DNA from: Amycolatopsis rifamycinica
GTDB taxonomy: Bacteria > Actinomycetota > Actinomycetes > Mycobacteriales > Pseudonocardiaceae
Assembly: GCF_000695625.1 (NCBI RefSeq)
Contig: NZ_JMQI01000062.1
Location: 62,001-126,000, forward strand
DNA: 64,000 nt
Reading direction: 5' to 3'
Part shown: positions 48,343 through 57,350 of the stretch, in pieces
Layout of the letters: the number at the start of each line of letters is the position of its first letter
Position numbering within the stretch: the first letter of the stretch is position 1
Made by a program: the position numbers and the translations under genes
The notes under the pieces: generated by a model
What the model was told of the DNA's origin: nothing
What the model saw: the letters and a program-made list of their open reading frames with translations, nothing else
Database searches by the model: none

Positions 48343-50888
48343 ACGTCCATTTCGAACCGGGCGAACCACCGCGGGCGGGACGCCTGGTGGTCGACGGCCG
48401 CACCCTGTCCATCGCCGACGGTCTGCCGGAACTGCTGGGTGGCGCCGACGCCTTCTGGGCGACGGCGGCGCGGGCCGCGCTGCGGCTGGTCGCCGCGGGC
48501 CGGCTGCTGCCCGGCGTCACCGCGGCCGGGCACGACGCCTGGCGGGCCGGCCCGCTGGAACCGGCGGAAGCCGCGTGGCTGCGCGAGCTCGCGGCCGCGA
48601 TGCCGCCGGACGAGCGTGCGCCGGGGCCGCTGTTGCGGGCGTTCCTCGACGCCGTCGCCGACACGCTGCCCCGCACACCCGCGGCGGCGAAGGCGGCCGG
48701 CACGCGGGTGTTCGCCGCCGTCGCACCGCAACGCGCGGACGGCTTGCGCGACTGGGCCGACGAGCTGGCCGCGGGCCTGGATTCGGGGATCCGGGTGTCG
48801 CTGCGGCTGACGGCGCCGGACGGGTTCGCCACCGGGCGCTTCCACGCCGTGGTCCAGGTGCACAGCCTCGCCGATCCCGGGCAGGTCGCCGACGCGGCGC
48901 AGCTGTGGGAGACCGGACGGTTCGGGCCGCGGGCCCGCGTCGACGTGCTGCTGGCCCTGCGCCGCGCGGCCCAGGTGTGGCCGGCGCTGAGCCCGCTGCT
49001 GACCTCGGCGGTGCCGGCCGAGCTCCCGCTCGGCGAAGACGACGTGACCGAGCTGGTCGCGACCGCGGCGCCACGGCTGGCGGCGGCCGGGATCGACGTG
49101 CACTGGCCGGCCGAGCTGGCGGGATCGCTGACCGCGCGGGCCGCCGTCCGCGCCGGCGACGCCCCGGGTGACCTGCCGTCGTTCTTCGGCGGCGGCCGCG
49201 CCCTGGCGTTCGACTGGCAGCTCGCGCTGGGCGGCGAGGTGCTGACCGAGGCGGAACTGGACGCGCTCGCCGAGGCGCGGCGTCCGGTGGTGCGCCTGCG
49301 GGACCGGTGGGTGCTGCTCGACCCGGCACTGGCGGCAAAGGCCCGGGAGCGGACCTTGAAGCCGCTGACGCCGGTCGACGCGCTGGGTGCGGTGCTCTCG
49401 GGCACCACCGAGGTCGACGGCGAGGTGGTCGAGGTCGTCACCGACGGCTGGCTGGCGCGGCTGCGGGAACGGCTGGCCGAGCCCCCGCAGCCACAGGCCC
49501 CGCCGGCCGGGCTGGCCGCGACACTGCGGGACTACCAGCTGCGGGGGCTGCAGTGGCTGGCCACCGTCACCGGGCTGGGCCTCGGCGGGTGCCTCGCCGA
49601 CGACATGGGCCTGGGCAAGACGGTCACGCTGATCGCGCTGCACCTGCACCGCGCTTCGGGGCCGACCTTGGTGGTGTGCCCGGCGTCGCTGCTGGGCAAC
49701 TGGGAGCGCGAGATCCGCCGGTTCGCCCCCGGCGTGCCGGTGCGGCGCTTCCACGGCAGCGCCCGGTCCCTGGCCGAGCTCGACGGGTTCGTCCTGACCA
49801 CCTACGGCACGCTGCGCACCGATCCCGCCCCGCTGGCCGCGGTGCGGTGGGGGCTGCTGGTCGCCGACGAGGCCCAGCACGTGAAGAACCACCGCTCGGG
49901 CACGGCGAAGGCGCTGCGGCTGGTGCCGTCGGCGGCGCGGGTGGCGCTGACCGGGACACCGGTGGAGAACACGCTCTCGGAGCTGTGGGCGATCCTCGAC
50001 TGGACCGCGCCCGGCCTGCTGGGTTCGCTGACCGAGTTCCGGACGCGCTGGGCGAAACCGATCGAGGCGGGCGACCCGGCCACGGCCGAGCGGCTGGCCC
50101 GGCTGCTGCGGCCGTTCCTGCTGCGGCGGCGCAAGTCCGACCCCGGGATCGCCCCCGAGCTGCCGGCCAAGACCGAGACCGACCGGCCGGTGGCCCTCAG
50201 CGCGGACCAGGTGGCGCTGTACGAAGCGGTCGTGCGGGAGATGATGGCCGACATCGCCGCCAGCGACGGCATGGCCCGGCGCGGCCGGATCGTCAAGCTG
50301 CTGACCGCGCTCAAGCAGATCTGCAACCACCCCGCGCAGTACCTGAAAGAGCCGGGTGGCCGGTCGGGCAAGGTGGAGCTGCTCGACGAGCTGCTGGACA
50401 CGATCCTCGCCGAGGGCGGCGCGGTGCTGGTGTTCACCCAGTACGTCGCCATGGCGCGGCTGCTGGAGAAGCACCTGGCCGGGCGCGGGATCACCACGCA
50501 GCTCCTGCACGGCGGGACGCCGGTGACGCGGCGCGAGGAACTGGTGGCGCGGTTCCAGGACGGTGCCGTGCCGGTGTTCCTGCTGTCGCTGAAGGCCGCC
50601 GGCACGGGGCTGAACCTCACCCGCGCCGACCACGTCGTGCACTTCGACCGCTGGTGGAACCCGGCGGTGGAGGACCAGGCGACCGACCGGGCGTACCGGA
50701 TCGGGCAGACCCGCCCGGTCCAGGTGCACCGGCTCGTCGCCGAAGGCACGGTCGAGGACCGGATCGCGGCGATGCTGCGGGAGAAGCGGGCCCTGGCCGA
50801 GTCGGTGCTGGCCGGCGGGGAAGCCGCGTTGACGGAACTGTCGGACACCGAGCTGGCGGAGCTCGTCGAGCTGAGGAGCCGCGGATGA
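48339..50888 (+). CDS. SNF2 family DEAD/DEAH helicase-like ATPase, apparent CTG start
   Basis: 849-aa SWI2/SNF2 ATPase of the bacterial HepA/RapA-like class. Residues 1-370 form the SNF2N-associated N-domain. The motor has motif I DDMGLGKTVTL, motif Ia VVCPASLLGNWERE, motif II VADEAQHVKNH, motif III ALTGTPVENTLSELW, motif V LKAAGTGLNL and motif VI ATDRAYRIGQTRPVQVHR. No ATG/GTG lies near a ribosome site; CTG at 48339 has GGGAGG 8 nt upstream and makes the same NTGA overlap as its neighbours. A GTG at 48387 is the alternative. It pairs with the SWIM protein that follows. Confidence 0.88.
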   Translation: MNVHFEPGEPPRAGRLVVDGRTLSIADGLPELLGGADAFWATAARAALRLVAAGRLLPGVTAAGHDAWRAGPLEPAEAAWLRELAAAMPPDERAPGPLLRAFLDAVADTLPRTPAAAKAAGTRVFAAVAPQRADGLRDWADELAAGLDSGIRVSLRLTAPDGFATGRFHAVVQVHSLADPGQVADAAQLWETGRFGPRARVDVLLALRRAAQVWPALSPLLTSAVPAELPLGEDDVTELVATAAPRLAAAGIDVHWPAELAGSLTARAAVRAGDAPGDLPSFFGGGRALAFDWQLALGGEVLTEAELDALAEARRPVVRLRDRWVLLDPALAAKARERTLKPLTPVDALGAVLSGTTEVDGEVVEVVTDGWLARLRERLAEPPQPQAPPAGLAATLRDYQLRGLQWLATVTGLGLGGCLADDMGLGKTVTLIALHLHRASGPTLVVCPASLLGNWEREIRRFAPGVPVRRFHGSARSLAELDGFVLTTYGTLRTDPAPLAAVRWGLLVADEAQHVKNHRSGTAKALRLVPSAARVALTGTPVENTLSELWAILDWTAPGLLGSLTEFRTRWAKPIEAGDPATAERLARLLRPFLLRRRKSDPGIAPELPAKTETDRPVALSADQVALYEAVVREMMADIAASDGMARRGRIVKLLTALKQICNHPAQYLKEPGGRSGKVELLDELLDTILAEGGAVLVFTQYVAMARLLEKHLAGRGITTQLLHGGTPVTRREELVARFQDGAVPVFLLSLKAAGTGLNLTRADHVVHFDRWWNPAVEDQATDRAYRIGQTRPVQVHRLVAEGTVEDRIAAMLREKRALAESVLAGGEAALTELSDTELAELVELRSRG

Positions 50889-51964
50889 GCGACGACCGGG
50901 TACGCGGCTTTCCCGCGTTCGGCGCGGGCGGGCGCCTCGCGCGTTCGTGGTGGGGCCGGGCGTGGGTGCGCGCGATGGAGGACACCGCGCTGGACCTGCG
51001 TCAGCTGAAGAACGGCCGCAAGTACGCCGCGGCCGGGCTGGTCGGCCCGATCACGGTCAGCCCCGGGCGGATCGCGGCGGTGGTCGACGACGCCGACGGC
51101 GGCCCGTACCGGACGCAGCTGCGGCTGGCGGAACTGTCCGAACCGGACTGGACGCGCCTGCTCGACCGGGTCGCCTCCCGCGCGGGCCACCTGGCGGCCC
51201 TGCTGGACCGCGACCTGCCACCGGACCTGGTGGAGGCGGCGGGCGTCGACCTCCTGCCGGGCATCGGCGACCTCGACCCGGAGTGCGACTGCCCGGGCTG
51301 GGAGCTGCCGTGCCGGCACGCGGCGGCGCTGTCGTTCCAGGCGTCCTGGCTGCTCGACGCGGACCCGTTCCTGCTGCTGTTGCTGCGCGGCAAGGGGGAG
51401 CGGGAAATCCGGTCCGAACTGGAGAGCCGCACGGCGCCGGAGCCGGTCGCGGAGCCGGCGGCCGGCCGCGTCCCGGGGGAGCTGCCGGACCTGGCCGGCT
51501 TCCGGCCGTCGGGAGCCCCGTCGATCCCGGCGGCGCCGGGGGTGCCGGCCGAGGCCTTCGCGCTGCTGGCGGCCAACGCGGCCGGCCGGGCCCTGGCGGT
51601 GCTGGAAGGCAGGCCGTGGCCGGGGCGGCGGCAGGACGCGGTCCGCCTGGCCGCGGAGTTCCCGGCGGCCGCCGGGCGGCTCGGCGAAGGGCCGGATTTC
51701 GCGCGGGCGGTGGCGGCGTGGCGCTACGGCGGGCCGGACGGGCTGGAGGTGCTGGAGTCGTCGTGGACGCCGCCGAAAGCCGTGGTGGCGGCCGCGCGGG
51801 CGGCGCTGGAGGTGGCGGCGGTGTTCGAGCGGAACCGGTGCACGGCCGGCGCGGTGCAGCTGCGGCTGGATCGCCGCGGCCGGTGGCACCCGTACCGGCT
51901 CGAGGGTGACGTGTGGTGGCCGGCGGGGCCGCCGGAGACCGATCCGGGGCTGCTGGTGGGCTGA
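50885..51964 (+). CDS. SWIM zinc finger protein
   Basis: 359-aa protein. The SWIM finger is CDCPGWELPCRHAAA (C-x-C-x7-C-x-H). The N-terminus reads SWWGRAWVRAMEDTALDL, typical of SWIM proteins encoded next to SNF2 ATPases. The family partners with SNF2 helicases in actinobacteria; the role is presumably in DNA or RNA transactions. The ATG overlaps the helicase stop by 4 bp (ATGA). Confidence 0.9.
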   Translation: MSDDRVRGFPAFGAGGRLARSWWGRAWVRAMEDTALDLRQLKNGRKYAAAGLVGPITVSPGRIAAVVDDADGGPYRTQLRLAELSEPDWTRLLDRVASRAGHLAALLDRDLPPDLVEAAGVDLLPGIGDLDPECDCPGWELPCRHAAALSFQASWLLDADPFLLLLLRGKGEREIRSELESRTAPEPVAEPAAGRVPGELPDLAGFRPSGAPSIPAAPGVPAEAFALLAANAAGRALAVLEGRPWPGRRQDAVRLAAEFPAAAGRLGEGPDFARAVAAWRYGGPDGLEVLESSWTPPKAVVAAARAALEVAAVFERNRCTAGAVQLRLDRRGRWHPYRLEGDVWWPAGPPETDPGLLVG

Positions 51965-52202
51965 GGTGGGCCGGGTCCGGCGGCGGCGCCTCGAGTTCTG
52001 CGCCGGTATCGGGCGTTGCCGCTGCGCCGGCCCGGAGGAATTCCGCCGACTTTGCCGGTATCCAGCGCGGTACTCGTTGTCTCCTGTCCCCCGACGGCGG
52101 GTTCCGCCGGGCCACTGGGGGTGCGGGCGCGTGGGTTCTTCCCGCGCGCCCGCCCGGTTTCCGCCGGTGTCCGACAGAGTTCGAAACCACCCGCTGTCGA
52201 AG
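51965..52202. other. Gene-free stretch before a terminator
   Basis: Between the SWIM gene stop and the hairpin at 52203 I see no conserved reading frame, RNA gene or repeat. The sequence is of typical GC content with a few G/C runs. It may be 3' untranslated sequence or decayed DNA. Confidence 0.5.
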
Positions 52203-52238
52203 GCTGGAGGGGGCTCCGGTGACGGGGTCCCCTCCAGC
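52203..52238. terminator. Hairpin between SWIM gene and FAD monooxygenase gene
   Basis: GCTGGAGGGG (52203-52212) pairs with CCCCTCCAGC (52229-52238) around a 16-nt loop. It lies 2 bp before the stop codon of the convergent monooxygenase, so it probably terminates both. Confidence 0.7.
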
Positions 52239-52239
52239 G

Positions 52240-53451
52240 TCAGGCCGTCGCCGTCACCGCGTAGTCCTTGACCCGCATCGAGTCGTGCATGCGCACGCCG
52301 GCGGTGTTGAGCTTCGCGATCGCCCGGGTCGCTCCGGCCGGCAGCGCCGAGATCAGCCGGCCACCGTGGGCCAGGGCCCACACCCCGGCGCGCGAGGACG
52401 GGATCAGGCTTCGTGCCGCGCCCACGGCGAAGGCCCGGCTGCGGCGCACCAGTTCGCCCATCTCCCGTTCGTAGGCGGCGAAGGCGCGCTCGTGGTCGCC
52501 GTTGGCCGCGGCCAGCTCGCCGGCCAGGACGTAGGCGCCCAGTACCGCGAGGCTCGTGCTGCCCCCGACGGCCGGGCCGGGGCAGTAACCGGCGTCGCCG
52601 ACGAGGGTCACGCGGCCGCGGGACCACGTGTCCAGGCGCAGCTGGGTGATCGAGTCGAAGTAGAACGGGCCCGGGCCGTCGAGCTTGGCCAGCCAGCCGT
52701 CGACCTGCGGGTGCAGGCCGGCGAACGCGGCCCGGAGCAGCTGCTGCTGCCGGGGGACGTCCCGGTGGTGGTAGTCGAGCGGCTCGTCGCGGCGGAACAG
52801 GAACACCGCGCGGGCGTCGGGCAGGTGCCGGGCGCTGTAGAGGGAGACGGTGCGGCCGGGCCCGAGGTGGGTGACGGCCTCGCTGTCGAGGCCGAGGGTG
52901 TCGGGCAGGGACAGCACGGCCAGGTAGGCGCCGATGAACGTCGTCATCCCGGCTTCGTCGCCGAAGACCAGGCGGCGGACGTTCGAGTGCAGCCCGTCGG
53001 CGCCGACGACGATGTCGAAGCGGCGCGCCGGCGCGTGTTCGAAGGTGACCTCGCCGTCGGGGGAGAGGGCGGTGATCGACTCGCCGAAGAGGTACTCGAC
53101 GTCGTCGCGGCCGGCGTCGTAGTAGATCTCGCTGAGGTCGTCGCGCATGACCTCGACGTGCCGGTCGGAGGTGGCCTGGAAGAGCTTCGCCAGGTCGACG
53201 TGGATGGGCTTGCGGCTGCCTTCGCGGTGCAGCGTCATCCGGGTGGTGCCGGTGGCCCGCGCCTCGACCTGGGGCAGGACGCCCATCCGTTCGGTGATGT
53301 CCATGGCCGGCCGGAAGAGGTCGACGGCGTGGCCGCCGGTCCTGCGCAGGGCCGGGGCGCGCTCGACGACGGTGACGTCGAAGCCGTGCCGGGCCAGCCA
53401 GTACGCCAGCACGGGCCCGGCGATGCTGGCTCCGGAGACCAGGATTCGCAT
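52240..53451 (-). CDS. FAD-dependent monooxygenase (class A)
   Basis: 403-aa flavin hydroxylase. FAD motif 1 is MRILVSGASIAGPVLAYWLA, the DG motif is FDIVVGADGLHSNVRR, and the GD motif is RVTLVGDAGYCPGPAVGG. It resembles TetX-like and PHBH-like monooxygenases that hydroxylate aromatics or drugs. The ATG at 53451 opens the FAD motif directly. It is divergent from a TetR gene with a nearly perfect 54-bp inverted repeat between, so it is inducible. Confidence 0.9.
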   Translation of the reverse strand: MRILVSGASIAGPVLAYWLARHGFDVTVVERAPALRRTGGHAVDLFRPAMDITERMGVLPQVEARATGTTRMTLHREGSRKPIHVDLAKLFQATSDRHVEVMRDDLSEIYYDAGRDDVEYLFGESITALSPDGEVTFEHAPARRFDIVVGADGLHSNVRRLVFGDEAGMTTFIGAYLAVLSLPDTLGLDSEAVTHLGPGRTVSLYSARHLPDARAVFLFRRDEPLDYHHRDVPRQQQLLRAAFAGLHPQVDGWLAKLDGPGPFYFDSITQLRLDTWSRGRVTLVGDAGYCPGPAVGGSTSLAVLGAYVLAGELAAANGDHERAFAAYEREMGELVRRSRAFAVGAARSLIPSSRAGVWALAHGGRLISALPAGATRAIAKLNTAGVRMHDSMRVKDYAVTATA

Positions 53452-53461
53452 GAGTACCTCC

Positions 53462-53515
53462 CTGACTTAACGTTAGGTAAGTTGTACCACGGTTCCTTAC
53501 CTATCGTTAAGTCAG
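53462..53515. promoter_or_regulatory. 54-bp inverted repeat, TetR operators
   Basis: A 20-bp arm starting CTGACTTAACGTTAGG (53462-53481) matches the complement of 53496-53515 at 19 of 20 positions, with 14 bp between. It fills the gap between the monooxygenase and tetR starts. TATGCT at 53517-53522 lies 6 nt before the tetR GTG, so the right arm covers its promoter. Confidence 0.8.
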
Positions 53516-53528
53516 TTATGCTGGGGCC

Positions 53529-54062
53529 GTGCCGAAGCCCTCAGACACCAAGCAGCGCATCCTCGACGTCGCCCGCGAACTGTTCACCAGCCAAGGCGTC
53601 CAGCGCACCAGCCTGCAGGACATCGCCGACCGGCTCGGCATCACCAAGCCCGCGCTCTACTACCACTTCCCGTCCCGCGACGACCTCGTCCGCAGCATCG
53701 TCCAGCCGATGCTCGACGACGGCGAGAAGTTCCTCCTCGACCAGGAAGCCCGGGGCGACGCGCCGGTGCGCGAGCTGATCGAAGGCTTCTTCGACTTCAA
53801 CCACCGCCACCGCGGCGACGTCGTCATGCTGCTGGCCGAGCTGCCGACCCTGGCCGACCTCGGGCTCATCGACCGCGTCCTGGGCTGGCGCACCCGCCTC
53901 ACCCAGCTGATCTGCGGCCCGGCACCCACCCTCGAACAGCAGGCCAGGGCCATCCTCGCACTCGGCGGCCTGCAGGACGTCTGCATGCAGTTCCCCGACG
54001 TCCCCGTCGCCGAACTGAAGGCCGCCGCGGTCGCCGGCGCACTCGGCGCCCTCGGCCGCTGA
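53529..54062 (+). CDS. TetR/AcrR family transcriptional regulator
   Basis: 177-aa repressor with HTH ILDVARELFTSQGVQRTSLQ and IADRLGITKPALYYHFPSRD. The C-domain has FFDFNHRHRGDVVMLLAEL. The GTG at 53529 is 6 nt after a TATGCT -10 box. It is divergent from the FAD monooxygenase and should repress both genes through the shared inverted repeat. Confidence 0.9.
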   Translation: MPKPSDTKQRILDVARELFTSQGVQRTSLQDIADRLGITKPALYYHFPSRDDLVRSIVQPMLDDGEKFLLDQEARGDAPVRELIEGFFDFNHRHRGDVVMLLAELPTLADLGLIDRVLGWRTRLTQLICGPAPTLEQQARAILALGGLQDVCMQFPDVPVAELKAAAVAGALGALGR

Positions 54063-54158
54063 AACTCCGGGCAAGGGTTTCCGGCGGCGAGTGTCGAGAA
54101 CGCTCAGCCGGCTCCGTCCCCGGGACAGCAAGCGCCACGTCCGGAGAAGGAGACCGAC

Positions 54159-54653
54159 ATGCAGCAGAACGAGATCACCGAGGTGCTGGACCGCCCGCTC
54201 AGCCGCGAACTGCTGGCCCGCGACCTGACCCGGCTCGCCTACGTCGCCAAGGACGGCACCCCGCGCAGCATCCCGATCGCGTTCACCTGGAACGGCTCGG
54301 AGATCGTCATGTGCACCGCGAAGAACTCGCCGAAGCTGCCGTCCCTGCGCGCCAACCCGGCGGTCGCCCTGACCATCGACACCGAGGTGCACCCGCCCAA
54401 GATCCTCCTCATCCGCGGCCGCGCGGAGCTCGACGTCGTCGACGGCATCCCGGCGGAGTTCCTGCAGATGAACGGCAGCTACGAGATGACCCCGCAGCAG
54501 CGCGTCGAGTGGGAACGCGAGGTCCGCTCCCTCTACGACGGCATGGTCCGGATCGTCGTCACCCCGACGTGGGCGAAGCTGATCGACTTCGAGACCACCC
54601 TGCCCAGCGCGGTCGAGGAACTGGCCCGGCAGCGGGCCGAGCGCGCCGGCTAG
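54159..54653 (+). CDS. Pyridoxamine 5'-phosphate oxidase-like split-barrel protein
   Basis: 164-aa split-barrel flavoprotein-like protein (LLARDLTRLAYVAKDGTPRS, IPIAFTWNGSEIVMCTAKNS, KLPSLRANPAVALTIDTE). It probably binds FMN or F420; the substrate is unknown. The ATG at 54159 follows GGAGAAGGAGA. It is 96 bp after the TetR stop and may be separately transcribed. The stop overlaps the convergent acyl-CoA dehydrogenase stop by 4 bp. Confidence 0.85.
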   Translation: MQQNEITEVLDRPLSRELLARDLTRLAYVAKDGTPRSIPIAFTWNGSEIVMCTAKNSPKLPSLRANPAVALTIDTEVHPPKILLIRGRAELDVVDGIPAEFLQMNGSYEMTPQQRVEWEREVRSLYDGMVRIVVTPTWAKLIDFETTLPSAVEELARQRAERAG

Positions 54654-56272
54654 CGGATCGCGGCGCGCTCGATGATCGCTCCCGTGTCGACGCCGGCCGG
54701 GAGCGTGCCGAACGCGATGCCCCAGTCACCCCCGAAGCGGGACGCGCAGAACGCGTCGGCGACCGCCGGGTGGCCGTGGCGGACCAGCAGCGAGCCCTGC
54801 AGCACCAGGGCCATCGCCTCGACCAGCCGCCGGGCCCGGTACTCGATGCCGTCGAGGTCGGTGAGCTCCTTGCGGACGCGGTCCACCGCGTCGTCCAGCC
54901 GGGCGTCGCCGCCGGCGGCCCGCTCGACCTCGGCGAAGAACGCGGCCACCGACTCCGGCTGCTTGCCCATCGCCCGCAAGGCGTCCAGCGCCGCGACGTT
55001 GCCCGAGCCTTCCCAGATCGACGACAGGGGCGCCTCCCGGTAGAGCCGCGGCATCCCGGATTCCTCGACGTACCCGTTGCCCCCGAAGCACTCCAGGGCC
55101 TCGGCCGCGTGCGCCGGCGCCCGCTTGCACACCCAGTACTTCGACACCGCGAGCCCCAGCCGCCGGAACGCCTGCTCCTGCGGGTCGTCCCGCCGGTCGC
55201 CGGCCGCGGCCAGCCGCATCGCCACCGTCGTCGCCGCCTCGGACTCGATGACCAGGTCGGCCAGGACGTTGGCCATCAGCGGCTGGTCCACCAGCGCCTT
55301 GCCGAACGCCCGCCGGTGCGTGGCGTGGTGCACCGCGCGGACCGCCCCCAGCCGCATGCCCGACGCGCTGCCCAGCGTGCAGTCCAGCCGGGTGTTGTTG
55401 ACCATCTCGATGATCGTGCGGACCCCGCGGCCCTCCTCGCCGACCAGCCAGCCGACCGCGTTGTCGTACTCGATCTCCGACGACGCGTTCGACCGGTTGC
55501 CGAGCTTGTCCTTCAGCCGCTGCAGCCGGATCGGGTTGCGCGAGCCGTCCGGCAGGACGCGGGGGAGCAGGAAGCACGACAGCCCGCCCGGCGCCTGCGC
55601 CAGCGTCAGGAACACGTCGCACATCGGCGCCGAGGTGAACCACTTGTGCCCGACCAGGGTGTAGCTGCCGTCCGCGGCCGGGGTCGCGGTCGTCGTGTTC
55701 GCCCGGACGTCGGAGCCGCCCTGCTTCTCGGTCATCGACATGCCTGCGAGCAGGCCCCGCTTGGTGCTGGGCTCCCGCAGCCCGAAGTCGTACTCGGTCG
55801 CCGCCAGCAGCGGCTCGTACCGCGCCGCCAGCTCCGGGTTCGCCCGCAACGCCGGGACCGCCGCGTAGGTCATGGAGATCGGGCAGCTGTGCCCGGCTTC
55901 GACCTGCCCCCAGACGTAGAACTTCGCCGCCCGCGCCGCGTGCGCGCCCTCGCGCGGGTCCTGCCACGGCGTGCCGTGCAGCCCGTGGGCCGTGGCGACC
56001 TTCATCAGGTCGTGCCAGTGCGGGTGGAACTCCACCTCGTCGATCCGGTGGCCGTACCGGTCGTGGGTGCGCAGCACCGGCTCGTGCTCGTTGACCAGCC
56101 GGCCCCACTCCTGCGCCTGCTCGGTCCCGGCCAGCCGGCCCAGCTCGTGCAGTTCGCCGGCCGCCCAGCCCGCCCCGGCCCGCTCGAGCCCGGCCAGCAG
56201 CGCCGGGTCGTCGGCGACGTCGTGGCCGGCCAGCGGCGGAACCTGGTTGGTGACCTCATGCGTGGCGGGCAT
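54650..56272 (-). CDS. AidB-like acyl-CoA dehydrogenase
   Basis: 540-aa flavoprotein of the acyl-CoA dehydrogenase superfamily, AidB subgroup, longer than standard enzymes (about 380 aa). It has an AidB-type N-domain (TNQVPPLAGHDVADDPALL) and FAD-binding blocks MTEKQGGSDVRAN, YTLVGHKWFTSAP and ECFGGNGYVEESGMPRLYRE with SIWEGSGNV. E. coli AidB acts in the alkylation-stress response; the substrate here is unknown. The ATG at 56272 has TAGGAGG upstream. It overlaps the upstream TetR gene by 17 bp, forming one operon. Confidence 0.9.
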   Translation of the reverse strand: MPATHEVTNQVPPLAGHDVADDPALLAGLERAGAGWAAGELHELGRLAGTEQAQEWGRLVNEHEPVLRTHDRYGHRIDEVEFHPHWHDLMKVATAHGLHGTPWQDPREGAHAARAAKFYVWGQVEAGHSCPISMTYAAVPALRANPELAARYEPLLAATEYDFGLREPSTKRGLLAGMSMTEKQGGSDVRANTTTATPAADGSYTLVGHKWFTSAPMCDVFLTLAQAPGGLSCFLLPRVLPDGSRNPIRLQRLKDKLGNRSNASSEIEYDNAVGWLVGEEGRGVRTIIEMVNNTRLDCTLGSASGMRLGAVRAVHHATHRRAFGKALVDQPLMANVLADLVIESEAATTVAMRLAAAGDRRDDPQEQAFRRLGLAVSKYWVCKRAPAHAAEALECFGGNGYVEESGMPRLYREAPLSSIWEGSGNVAALDALRAMGKQPESVAAFFAEVERAAGGDARLDDAVDRVRKELTDLDGIEYRARRLVEAMALVLQGSLLVRHGHPAVADAFCASRFGGDWGIAFGTLPAGVDTGAIIERAAIR

Positions 56273-56861
56273 CGGAACCTCCTAGAGCGCGCAGGATGAA
56301 CGTGCGGAGCTCGGCGACGTCACCGGCGTTGCCGCTCGTCAACGGGCCGATCAGGACTTCCGCGGCGGCCCCGACCAGCGCCGCGGCGGTGAGCAGGCCG
56401 TCCTGGGGCGGCAGTGAGCCGTCCCGGACCCCGGCGGCGACGTGCTCGGCGATGACCTCGGTGTAGGCCCGCCGGAACTCCAGCCGCTCGGCGTCGATGA
56501 GCGGGTCGACCGGCTCGATGAGCAGGGCATAGGCCTGCTTCGGCGCCTTGAGGGCACGCTGGGCGAAGGTGTCGACGGCCGCCAGGACCCGCTCGGCGGG
56601 TTCGCCGGCCTCGGCCGATGCCGCCCGGACCGCCTCGACCTCCCGCGTCACGACCTGCCGGAACACGTGCACGACCAGGTCGGCCTTGGTGGGGAAGTGC
56701 CGGTAGACGCTCCCGACGGCCACCCCGGCCCGCTCCGCGACCGCGGCGACCGAGCAGCCGCCGTAGCCGTGTTCGGCCAGCTGACGCGTCGCGGCGGCGA
56801 TGATCGTTTCGCGCTGGGCGTCGAGGCGTTCCTGCACCTTCGGGGTGCGGCGGTAGGGCAC
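56256..56861 (-). CDS. TetR/AcrR family regulator upstream of acyl-CoA dehydrogenase
   Basis: 201-aa repressor. The HTH is IIAAATRQLAEHGYGGCSVA with VAERAGVAVGSVYRHFPTKA, followed by a helical C-domain (FAQRALKAPKQAYALLIEPV). The GTG at 56861 gives a normal length. It is co-transcribed with the AidB-like gene and has a palindrome just upstream (56871-56893). Fatty-acyl-CoA or related compounds are plausible ligands by context only. Confidence 0.88.
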   Translation of the reverse strand: MPYRRTPKVQERLDAQRETIIAAATRQLAEHGYGGCSVAAVAERAGVAVGSVYRHFPTKADLVVHVFRQVVTREVEAVRAASAEAGEPAERVLAAVDTFAQRALKAPKQAYALLIEPVDPLIDAERLEFRRAYTEVIAEHVAAGVRDGSLPPQDGLLTAAALVGAAAEVLIGPLTSGNAGDVAELRTFILRALGGSDARHA

Positions 56862-56870
56862 GTCAAGAAG

Positions 56871-56893
56871 TGAAGCACTGATTCATTGCTTCA
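56871..56893. promoter_or_regulatory. TetR operator candidate
   Basis: TGAAGCA (56871-56877) and TGCTTCA (56887-56893) are perfect inverted arms 9 bp apart, in the 33-bp gap before the tetR GTG (minus strand). Autoregulation of the tetR-aidB-like operon is the simplest reading. Confidence 0.6.
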
Positions 56894-56894
56894 G

Positions 56895-57350
56895 TCAACG
56901 TTCCAGCAGCCGCTTCGCGCCGCGCACCTCCGCCTCGACGTCGGCTCGCAGCCGGCGCCGCAGCACTGGCTCGACCAGCCGGCGCAGGGGAGCGGCGAAC
57001 CCGAACGCGATCCGGCGGCGCACCCGGATCCCGCCGTCCACCGGCACGCACTCGAAGTACGCCTCGAACGTCGACACCCGGCGCACGAGGCGGTTCTCCG
57101 GCCGGTCCGGCAGCCGCACGTCGACCCGCCGGCCCGGGGTCAAGGTCATCCGGGACACGACCTTCGGCCCCGGCCCCAGCCCGGGCAGCGCCGAGCGGAA
57201 CCGGAACTCGGTGACGTCGCCCTCGGAGTGCACCCAGTCGATCCGGCCCAGCTTGCGGTCGACCTCCGCGTACCGCCGCGGGTCCATGACCAGCGCCAGG
57301 AAGGCCTCCGGCGAGCACGCCACGAACTCTTCCACGGTCACTTCCACCAT
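56895..57350 (-). CDS. SRPBCC family (polyketide cyclase-like) protein
   Basis: 151-aa START/polyketide-cyclase-fold protein (VEVTVEEFVACSPEAFLALV, DPRRYAEVDRKLGRIDWVHS, GIRVRRRIAFGFAAPLRRL). The ligand is unknown. The ATG at 57350 lies only 22 bp from the divergent TetR start, with TACTCT 6 nt upstream, so it must be leaderless. The pairing suggests repression by that TetR. Confidence 0.85.
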   Translation of the reverse strand: MVEVTVEEFVACSPEAFLALVMDPRRYAEVDRKLGRIDWVHSEGDVTEFRFRSALPGLGPGPKVVSRMTLTPGRRVDVRLPDRPENRLVRRVSTFEAYFECVPVDGGIRVRRRIAFGFAAPLRRLVEPVLRRRLRADVEAEVRGAKRLLER

